Shown here piece after piece: positions 44,756-52,700 of a DNA stretch of 53,628 nt. Every line of letters starts with the position of its first letter. The stretch's first letter is position 1. This DNA comes from Saccharopolyspora spinosa NRRL 18395 (lineage in GTDB: Bacteria > Actinomycetota > Actinomycetes > Mycobacteriales > Pseudonocardiaceae), in the NCBI RefSeq assembly GCF_000194155.1, contig NZ_GL877883.1, forward strand, positions 1-53,628. Direction: 5' to 3'. The notes beneath the pieces are model-generated. The model was not told the origin of the DNA. It worked only from the letters and a program-made list of their open reading frames with translations, and made no database searches. The position numbers and the translations under genes are program-made.

Positions 44756-45950
44756 GGTCTGCTCGGCGGAGCCTTCGACGGTGTTCGGCGAGCCGCCAGC
44801 GAGTTCCCGGGGATCGGCGAACCCCCCCGGAGTACCGCTGCGCCCACTGCGGCGGCGGTGGCGGCGCGAAGGCTTCGGTGGCGTCCGCGCAAAGGATCTC
44901 GATGATCTCGCGCAGTTCGAGTTCGCCCACCCACTGCGCGGGAATCCCGCTCGGCCCGTAGATCGCTCCGGCGAGCTGCCCGGCCAGCGCACCGGTGACG
45001 GCGCTGTCGCTGGACTGGTTCACGGCGACCCGCACCGCGTCGGCGAAGTTCCGGGTGCTGCCCACGGCGGCCAGCGCGATGCCGAGTTCGCCGGGCTTTT
45101 CCTCGGTGTCGAATTCGATGTCGATGTCCGATGGGGAGGGACGAATGCCCCGCTGCCCGACGAACATCGCCGCGTGCACGGTCCGCCGGACGTCGGCGGG
45201 AACCTCGCGGACCTGGTATGCGCTGCCGAGCCGGTTGCGGTCGGATGCGGTCACGGCGTCCCACAACGGCACCCCGCGGATCAGCTGCGCCAGCACGTCG
45301 CCGTGCATGCCGGCCGCGCTGATCGTGTTCGGGGCGGAGGTGAACAGGTTCGCGGTCGAAGCGCCGGTCGCGTACACGGCCTCCGGCACGTTCGACCACA
45401 CCATCGCCGGCGCCGCCCAGGCCACGCAGTCTGCTAAACCGTCCGCACCGGTCGGGGGCCGGAGCAGTCCGTCGGCGCCCAGCGGGGACCGCCGGGCCAT
45501 CCGCCCGAGCAGGGCGATCGCCGCGCCGTCCGGGTTGCGGGTCGAGTACAGCTCCGGCCGGTCGAGCAACCAGCTGGTGGGCGCGGGTTCCGCCGACAGG
45601 TACGCCGACATCGCGTAGTCCCACGGAACGCCCTGGGTGTGCAGCCAACGCAGGTAGTTGGTGAAGACGAACTCCGTGGGCAACCACCCGTTGCCGCCCG
45701 GGTTGGCGGCCTTCGCGCGCAGCAGGGCTTCCAGGGTGAACACGGTGAGCTGGGTCAGATCGGTGACCCCGCCGCGCCGCCCGTACACGGGCAGGTAGTC
45801 GACGACGCCCTGCGGCCCGAACCACTGCTGGATCTCGGCGGTGCTCGTGCCCCGCACGCCAGCCCCGAGCGCGTCGCCGACGGCCCCGCCGAGCATGGCG
45901 CCGCGGAAACGTTGCGCCCACGACAGCTGCGGCGGTTGGGCGTCGGTCAT
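44752..45950 (-). CDS. ADP-ribosylglycohydrolase-like protein, degenerate site, frame break at G7
   Basis: About 375 codons of clear ARH-like sequence from the ATG at 45950 (GGGAG 8 nt upstream): RFRGAMLGGAVGDALG, YLRWLHTQGVPWDYAMSAYL, ending PPPQWAQRYSGG. Metal sites are altered: DDT is DLT, and the second site HxGDSDSTG is QSSDSAVTG, losing one Asp; HSHP is also gone. At 44822-44828 a G7 run (minus strand) breaks the frame. As read, the frame drifts on to 44262 with poor codon bias. A -1 shift ends at 44752-44754, overlapping the next ATG as ATGA. A +1 shift fuses it to the next ARH gene. Sequencing error, real mutation and programmed slippage all remain possible. Confidence 0.7.
44822..44828 (-). 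other. G7 homopolymer at a reading-frame break
   Basis: Seven consecutive C on the plus strand (G7 on minus) exactly where good codon bias moves from the frame of the upstream ARH-like gene to that of the downstream one. G_GGG_GGG is a possible slippery run; G runs are also prone to sequencing or replication slippage. Confidence 0.75.
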
Positions 45951-45969
45951 CGCGATGTCTCCCTCGTGG

Positions 45970-48072
45970 TCACCAGGCGGGGTACCGCCGGGTCCACCCC
46001 GGATCGGTCGGCGGCCCGGGGCTGAACTCGACCAGCGCATCCTTGGCCAGCGTCTCGACGAGCTCGCGCAACTCCAGGGACGCGAGCCACTCCTGCGGAA
46101 CGGCCCGTGCCCCGTGCAGCGCCCCAGCAATGTTGCCGCACACGATCCCCGTGGAATCGGAGTCCCCCGAGTGGTTCACGGACAGCAACAAGGCGTCCCG
46201 AAGGTTATCCGTGGCCAGCACGGCGTAGAGCCCGATCGCGAGAGCTTCTTCCCCGACCCAGCCCTGACCGAGTGTGTCCTTGATCTCCTCTGGAGTGACG
46301 GCGCCCTGCTTGGCGAGCTCGACGGCGGCGTCGAGGAACTGCAACTGCTCCTCGTGCCCCCGCCACCGGAGCAGCAGATCCCGCGCCATCCGAACGCTTT
46401 CCCGCACCGGCACGTCTCGGATGAGCTGGTGAACGATCACCGCGAGCACTCCGGCGGAGAGGTAGCCGCTGGGGTGGCTGTGCGTCAGTGCAGCGGTGCC
46501 GACCGCGGCGTAGAAGACCTCGGCAGGATCGTTGGACCACACTGCGGCCGGGGCGGCGCGCATGACACCGCCGCAGCCCTTGGAGTCGTTGATCTTGAAC
46601 TGCGGGTTGGCGTGCTGATGCGTCTGCGCGAACTTGGCGAGGGCGGACATGCAGGTGTTCCCCGGAGCCCTCAGGCTGAACAGCTCGGGGTGCGTGATCA
46701 ACCACCCGTCGGGCTGCTGCAGATGCCGCGCATAGGGGCCACCTGCCTGCGCCCACGGCTGGTTCTGGGTGTGGAACCAGCGTTGATAAGCGTGCTGAAC
46801 CTCGGGAACGGGATCGTTGTCGGTCGGATTGATCCGCCGAGCGACGTGAGCCCGGATGAGCCCTTCCAGGGTGAAGAGCATCATCTGCGTGTCATCGGAG
46901 ATCTGCGCAACGCCATCCCGAAGCACCGGAGCGGTGAGCCCAGCATCCCCGTGGTTCTGCCGAATCATCCCGATGTCGTGGAACTCGACGGCATACCCGA
47001 GCGCATCCCCCATCGCGCCAGCGAGCATCGACCCGATGAACCGCTCGTGCGGGTCGGGTGGTTTCGACCCGATGAACCGCTCGTGCGGGTCGGGTGGTTT
47101 CACCGGCGCGGGCTGCCGCGGCGGGGCCGGAGCTGCTTGCGGCTGTGCTTCGGGCTGCACCTGCTCCGCGCCTGGCTGCTCCGCCTGCGATTCGAGCGCG
47201 GCCAGCAGGCGTGTCCCGGAGATGTGCGCTTGGTGGCGCGCGCCCAGGTCGATGACGAGGTCCGCTTCGGCGAGCAACAGCTTGATCGCTGCGGTGTTGG
47301 CCTTGGCGGCGCCCTTCGCGAAGTCCGGCAAGTACTTGACGCCGGAGGCCGCGACGATCACCCGCTTCTCGCCGAGCGGGAACAGCGGCGCGGCACCGCC
47401 TTCCTCCACTACCAGGGCGAACTCGGACTGATTGACCACCGACACCAGAAGCTCGTCCGCGACCTGGCCAGTCGCATGCAGGTGCAGGAACTTCTCAAGC
47501 CTGCTCTCGGGCTGTGGGAAGCCCAAGGTCACCGGCGACGGCCGATACCCCGGATTCGGCCGGTACTTGCTGGTGACCGTGCCGCTCTCGTCCACCCAGT
47601 ACTCGCCGACAAAGCCGTACTCGGGGGTTTTCTCCCGGGATTGCTCGCGGTACATGCGATCGGGGACGGCCAGCCAGGTGCTTGGCTGCTGCGTCCCCTC
47701 GGTCCGCAACGCATCGGTGATCCCGGGCGCGGAATGCTGAATGGCGCGCTCGCCGATCAACATCAGGTCGTGCACGTCACCGCTGGTGACGATGTGCACG
47801 TTCCGCTCCTCGAGCAACGGCAAGATCTGATACCCGTTGACGGGCGCAGTGCCGGGCGCGAAGTCCGGCACGGCGTCCTTGCCGGTGCAAACCCAGATCT
47901 GCTGCTTGGGCTGGTCCTTGATGTTGAACATCACGGGATCCGGCGAATCCGGCGAGCTGATCAGCAACAGCCGCGCGACCAGGAACTCCCGGTAGACGTC
48001 CTCGATCGGCGCCTGCTGCCCCGCATACCGCTCGATCGCTTGCTCCAGCGCGGACAACTCCGGTCGCCCCAT
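45970..48072 (-). CDS. SseB-domain / ADP-ribosylglycohydrolase fusion (intact active site)
   Basis: 700 aa. Residues about 8-110 resemble an SseB N-terminal domain (LEQAIERYAGQQAPIEDVYREFLVARLLL, then QIWVCTGKDAVPDFAP). A second SseB-like region lies at about 190-290. A Pro/Gln linker with a duplicated PPDPHERFIGSK follows, then an ARH domain (about 347-690): MLAGAMGDALG, DDT in ISDDTQMMLFTLEG, SKGCGGVMRAAP, LTHSHPSGY, HSGDSDSTGIVCGN. All metal ligands are present. Start: the ATG at 48072 (GGGGAGGGG just upstream); the ATG at 48201 would add 43 low-complexity residues with a weak site. It ends RRYPAW like its neighbour. SseB domains are common in actinobacterial toxin/ESX neighbourhoods, so this may be a chaperone-like ARH. 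Confidence 0.85.
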   Translation of the reverse strand: MGRPELSALEQAIERYAGQQAPIEDVYREFLVARLLLISSPDSPDPVMFNIKDQPKQQIWVCTGKDAVPDFAPGTAPVNGYQILPLLEERNVHIVTSGDVHDLMLIGERAIQHSAPGITDALRTEGTQQPSTWLAVPDRMYREQSREKTPEYGFVGEYWVDESGTVTSKYRPNPGYRPSPVTLGFPQPESRLEKFLHLHATGQVADELLVSVVNQSEFALVVEEGGAAPLFPLGEKRVIVAASGVKYLPDFAKGAAKANTAAIKLLLAEADLVIDLGARHQAHISGTRLLAALESQAEQPGAEQVQPEAQPQAAPAPPRQPAPVKPPDPHERFIGSKPPDPHERFIGSMLAGAMGDALGYAVEFHDIGMIRQNHGDAGLTAPVLRDGVAQISDDTQMMLFTLEGLIRAHVARRINPTDNDPVPEVQHAYQRWFHTQNQPWAQAGGPYARHLQQPDGWLITHPELFSLRAPGNTCMSALAKFAQTHQHANPQFKINDSKGCGGVMRAAPAAVWSNDPAEVFYAAVGTAALTHSHPSGYLSAGVLAVIVHQLIRDVPVRESVRMARDLLLRWRGHEEQLQFLDAAVELAKQGAVTPEEIKDTLGQGWVGEEALAIGLYAVLATDNLRDALLLSVNHSGDSDSTGIVCGNIAGALHGARAVPQEWLASLELRELVETLAKDALVEFSPGPPTDPGWTRRYPAW
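47029..47100. repeat. Exact 36-bp tandem duplication inside the SseB-ARH gene
   Basis: Two identical 36-bp units (47029-47064 and 47065-47100) encode PPDPHERFIGSK twice at the start of the ARH domain. The duplication is in frame and perfect, so it is recent. Confidence 0.95.
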
Positions 48073-48378
48073 CTTCCCCTCCCCAGCAGAGCCCGACTCA
48101 CCACGTCCACCCGAGTCTGTCAGTTCGCCGCCCTCTCCTGAACTCCCACGCCGAGAGTCACCGCAGGACGCGGCGCTGCGCTCCGCAGCGCCGTCCGCCA
48201 TGTCAGCCCCAGCCTGTTTCTTCAGTCACCGCAATGCATTCCGCGCGGTCACCAGGCGGATGGTTTTCTCGCGGGCGGGCCTTTCCGCAACTCCGCCACG
48301 GCGCAGCAGCGGCAGTCGAAGATCGGCACTTCACGGATCTGCTGTCGTCTCCCCTCCGCCCGTCGGCTCTGCCGTACC
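48073..48378. other. Intergenic stretch between the two upstream ARH genes
   Basis: About 305 bp. It contains the low-complexity open frame upstream of 48072, which I judge untranslated, and no recognisable gene. No clear promoter or terminator is visible, so read-through from the toxin/ARH pair is possible. Confidence 0.45.
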
Positions 48379-49767
48379 TCACCACGCCGGATACCGGCGC
48401 AACCAGGCCTCGTCGGCCGGCGGGCCCGGGCTGAACTCCACGAGCGCATCCTTGGCCAGCGTCTCGATCGCATCGCTGAGTACCAATGGAGCACGCAGGT
48501 CCGATGGAATCGCCTGCACACCGAACTCGGCACCGATGAGTATCCCGCTGATCGCCCCGACCACGGATCGGTGCTCCGTGTAGTTCATGGCCAGCAGAAG
48601 CGCTTCACGCACGTAGTCACTGGCCATTCCGATGTAGACCGCTATCCCCAGCGCTTCGGCTCCGTCACCGCCGACTCCGAAGGCTCGTTGCGCACTTGGC
48701 TGCGGGGCAGGCGTCCACACGTTCTGGATGACGTCCATCGCCTTGTCGAGCAATCGGGAGGTCTTCTCGCGTCCTGGCCAGCGGTCCAATTCACGGCGCG
48801 CATGGAGCAGGCATTCCGAGAACGGGAACCCGCGGAGCTGTTGGTGGAGAATCGCGGCAAGAGTTCCGGCGGCTAGGTAGTCATCGGGATGGCTGTGGGT
48901 CAGCACCGCGATATCAACCGCCGCCGCGAATGCTTCCGACAACTCATTCGACCAGATAGACGCCATAGCAGCTCGCGGCACGACGTCTCCACCTCGCGCC
49001 GGGCCAAGAGGACTCTTGAGCGTCGACTGGGCACCCGTCCGCGCAAATCCAGCAAGAGACGCCACAACTCCAGGATTAGGCACGCGATCCGCGAAAAGAG
49101 CCTGGGTCTGGATCAACCATCCATCCGGATCAGCGCCCTGGGCGGCATAAGTCCCACCACAGGAACTCCAGTGCCCACGACTCCCCCACGGAATTCGCTG
49201 CGTGTAAAGCCAACGCTGGTAAGCATGCTGCACCTCTGGAGCCGGGTCCTGATCAACAGGGTTCAACCGGCGGGCAGTGTGCGCACGAACCAACCCTTCG
49301 ATGGTAAATGCAAGGAGCTGGGTAACCGCAGTAGGACTTGCACTTGCCTCTTGAACCACGTATTCGACCAAGCTCTCCTTTCCCAGCATGACGCTTGGCT
49401 TCCAAGGCAATTTTCGCACAGCGCCTGCGTCCACAGCCGCGCCGAAAGCATCGCCGACTGCGGCGGCCAAGACCGCCCCTCGAAATCGCTCATGCGGATC
49501 TGGGTCCGGCAACTGACGCTTGGTGTCCGGATCACACCCATCAATTTCCCTGGCGCGCCTGTCAAAATTCAACGCGGCGTCCATCGGCGGGTTCACGTCG
49601 AGGTAGTGCAGGTTGTAGTCGGACGGAGAAACTCGTTCTTCCTCCCGGAACTCCGCACGATCCTCATACCGCTTGGACCAGTCGCTGTGCCAGTTACCAA
49701 GCTTGTTGCTCTGCCGATCACGCAAGCGCTTTGGCCAGCCCTTGAGCCGAATTTGTTCGTCCCTCAT
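48379..49767 (-). CDS. ADP-ribosylglycohydrolase-like protein, active site lost; candidate immunity
   Basis: 462 aa. Residues 1-87 are a charged N-terminus (KGWPKRLRDRQSNKLGNWHSDWSKRYEDR). From about 88 there is an ARH-like domain (DPHERFRGAVLAAAVGDAFGAA, LTHSHPDDY, ending AWLRRYPAW). The metal sites are gone: DDT is replaced by AVT (SPTAVTQLLAFT) and GDSDSTG by EHRSVVG. The ATG at 49767 overlaps the toxin gene's stop (ATGA) with AGAGG 5 nt upstream, so the two are co-translated. Base composition is visibly more AT-rich than the other ARH genes except in the last ~100 bp. A binding-only immunity or chaperone role is inferred from position. Confidence 0.8.
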   Translation of the reverse strand: MRDEQIRLKGWPKRLRDRQSNKLGNWHSDWSKRYEDRAEFREEERVSPSDYNLHYLDVNPPMDAALNFDRRAREIDGCDPDTKRQLPDPDPHERFRGAVLAAAVGDAFGAAVDAGAVRKLPWKPSVMLGKESLVEYVVQEASASPTAVTQLLAFTIEGLVRAHTARRLNPVDQDPAPEVQHAYQRWLYTQRIPWGSRGHWSSCGGTYAAQGADPDGWLIQTQALFADRVPNPGVVASLAGFARTGAQSTLKSPLGPARGGDVVPRAAMASIWSNELSEAFAAAVDIAVLTHSHPDDYLAAGTLAAILHQQLRGFPFSECLLHARRELDRWPGREKTSRLLDKAMDVIQNVWTPAPQPSAQRAFGVGGDGAEALGIAVYIGMASDYVREALLLAMNYTEHRSVVGAISGILIGAEFGVQAIPSDLRAPLVLSDAIETLAKDALVEFSPGPPADEAWLRRYPAW

Positions 49768-52700
49768 CCAAACCTCTTAACACCTTGCCAGCTGAAATTT
49801 CCGGTCGGGTCCAGCAGAGCCCGCTTGCCCAGCCAGAGCTCGTCGGGCGAGGGCTGGTCGTGCAATTCTGGTGGCCGTCCGAGGTCCGCGATCTTTATTG
49901 GTTTGGGAAGCTGCCTCACGTCCGTGGCTGACCTGATATCGTCAGCGATATTCCTGGCTTCGCGCAGCTCCAAATCCAGCCTGGAAATCCGCTTTTCCAG
50001 CGCCCACTTCGCATCGCCTGGCTGCATCGCAGCACACTCCGCCCGCATACCCTCGACATCTCGGGCGGTGTTCCTGATCTCTCGCTCCAAACGAGGAAGC
50101 ACCCTTTGCTGAGGATGATCTAGATTCGCGAACTCGTAACCCTGCCTCGCCCAGGTATACCCACCAACATCACTGTTGGCCCGGAGGGTGACCGAATCAA
50201 CGCCCGAGTTTTTATACCATTCCTCTATGCGGTTGCTGAACTCACGACCGAAACCTTGCCCACGCACGTCCTTGTCCAGATGCAGCATCGCGTGATTCAC
50301 AACGAGCTTTCCTTGCGAGGTGTGGCCGTAATCCCTCGTCGCGTATCCAACTTTTTTACCAGAAGCATCCTTGATGTCGCCGCGCACACTAACCGATCCA
50401 TGTGCCGGACCAACCGAAGTCACCTCGAAAGTCAGGCCCCCGTAGTCGCCATTCATGGCTTCCCGGAACCCGGCTAGGACCGCAGCCTCATCAATAACGT
50501 CGCCTTCTGCCGGGATTAGCTCGTCAAGCCTCGGTTTCGAGTCGTCGACATAGATCCGGCGGTGGTCATCGATCCCGCCAGGGTCCTGTCCGTCCAATTC
50601 CGGAGAGTCCGCCCCATGCTCGACCTCCTGCCGCCCAAAGCGCTCATCGCCATTACCAGCGAATGGCAGATCTTCCTTCGCCCCGCTGCTCGACGGCTTC
50701 AGCGAATCCGTTTCCGGCGCGGTCCTGGAGCGTGCCTGGAACGGATCGTCGTCAGCATCGACCGCGTCGTAGTAGTCCGGATCTTCCAAGTAGGAAGGCT
50801 CGTCGTCGAAAAACCTGTTGCGGCCTCGCGAGAGTGGCGTCGGCGTGGGCTCCGGAGCTTCCGGCGTACGCGGCGATGCCGGTTCGTCGACGGCCCGGGT
50901 GCCCATCGGACCGAAACCGCCGTCGGACCGGGGGATGAACCCGTCGTCGACGGCTTGGGAACCCATCGGACCGAAACCGCCGTCGGTTCGGGCACCGAAC
51001 GTCGGCGGCTGCTGGCCGCTTGTGGTGGGCATGCGCGGGCCGGTGACGTCCGGCGGCGGCGCCGATCGGCTTGGGCCAGGCGGGTTTTGGCGTAGGCCCC
51101 GGACATCCACCGGTGGATGTCCCGCTTGCCGTGCTGGTGGCGTCGGCTGATGGGGAGGTTGCCGGCCAGCTGGCGGTTGGGGCGCTGCCGTTGGCTGGTG
51201 GTGCTGGCCGGGGAAGTGCTGCGCAGGCGGGGTTGGCGACGCCGGGCGATACCCGGGCTGTTGGGGCATCGCTTGTGGTTGTTGCGGACGATGCGGTGCA
51301 TCCGCGGGGTGCGGCTGCTGCGCACCGTGCGGCGCGCTCCCGGCATGCGGTTGCGAGTGCGCTCGGCCAGGTTGTTGCGGCGCGGCCTGGTGCGGGCTGC
51401 CCCATTGGCCTTGCGCCGGATGCTGATGGGCCGGGGGCGCAGGTTGCTGGTGCGCGGTTGCCGGCTGTTGGGGGTGACCGGGCTGGTAGCCGGGTCGTTG
51501 GTTCTGCGGTGGTTGCGGGTGGTGACCGGGGGCCTGCTGGCCGAGCGGCTGCGACCAGTCCGACCGGGGCGCGGCAGGCGACGGCGCCTGCGGCTGCTGC
51601 CAGCCCTGGGGCAAGTGGGTTTGCTGTTGCCCGCCCTGGAAGTGCTGCTGTCCGCCCTGCGACTGCGCCGGTTGCTGCCAGCCCTGCTGCGGCTGCTGGT
51701 GTTGAGGTGCTTGCGGCTGCTGGTACGAGTCGGGGTGCGGTGCCTGCTCGGGCTGTGGGAATGCTTGATCGAACCTTCGCGCTTCCAGGTTCTCGCCCGT
51801 CACCGGATCGAACTCGAACGAATCCTCGCGCTTTCGGCCGAAGAGGTCGCTGAAGAAGCCGCGTTGGTGGGCTGCGTCGGCTTGGTGACCGAAGCGGGTC
51901 CACTCCGGTTCGTGGCCCGGGGGGAACGGGCTTTCGTGGACCGCCTTCGCGCCGTCCGGACTGAAGCTGACCCACTCGCCCGGCTCGTCGAAACGCGGTT
52001 GCGGCGTGCCGGAGGCGTCCGGGTGGAACTCCGCTCGGCTGCCGCTCGCGTACATGTTGCCGAAGTTGTCGACCCAGGCGTCCTTGTTGGGCGCGAGGAC
52101 CTCTACGCCCAGTTCCTTCGACAGCTGTTGGGCGAAGTTCGGGGAACCGTCCGGCAGGTCGGCGCCCGTTCGGCAGGACAGCAGGCGCACCGGTGCGCCT
52201 TCCTTGTAGCCCGGCGCGCCCTTGATGATCTCGGCGAGTTCCTTGGCCGAGAGGTGCTGGCCGTTGAACGTCACGCCGTCCGGGCTGCCGTGCACTTCGA
52301 CGGTGAACCTCTTCGGGTCCACCGATGGCCGCGGCATGCGCTGGGCGAAGTCCGCGCTGCCGTAGTAGCCCTGCCGCGAATGCCGGATCATCGAGAGGCC
52401 GGAGTCCGAGTTGCGGATCCCGAGGCCCGTTCCGCCGAGCTTCGTGCGCAGCTCGTCGGAGATGTCCAGCTTCTTGTGCTCCCCGACGCCGTTGTTCCAG
52501 CGGTGCGCGAACGGGTTTTCCGGCGGCCTTTCGGCGGCCATCGACTCCGGCGTGGAGCGCGGCGGGGCTTCCGGGACCGGTTCCGGGGTGCGTGGTCGGT
52601 CCGGCTGGTGGTAGCCGAGCGACTCCGCGCGAATCCTGGCGTCCTCGGCAACCCGCTGCTGCCAGCCCGGACCCCAGTGGCGGAAGCCTTCGCCCTTGAC

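Noticed and set aside
43476..45437. A 653-codon Ser/Ala-rich plus-strand frame that could look like a surface protein
   Set aside because: It is the complement of the Glu/Ala-rich linker and ARH genes; the minus strand has motifs, starts and gene order.
48073..48201. 43-residue extension of the SseB-ARH protein
   Set aside because: Low-complexity Gly/Ser residues and a weak ribosome site, against a strong G-rich site before 48072.
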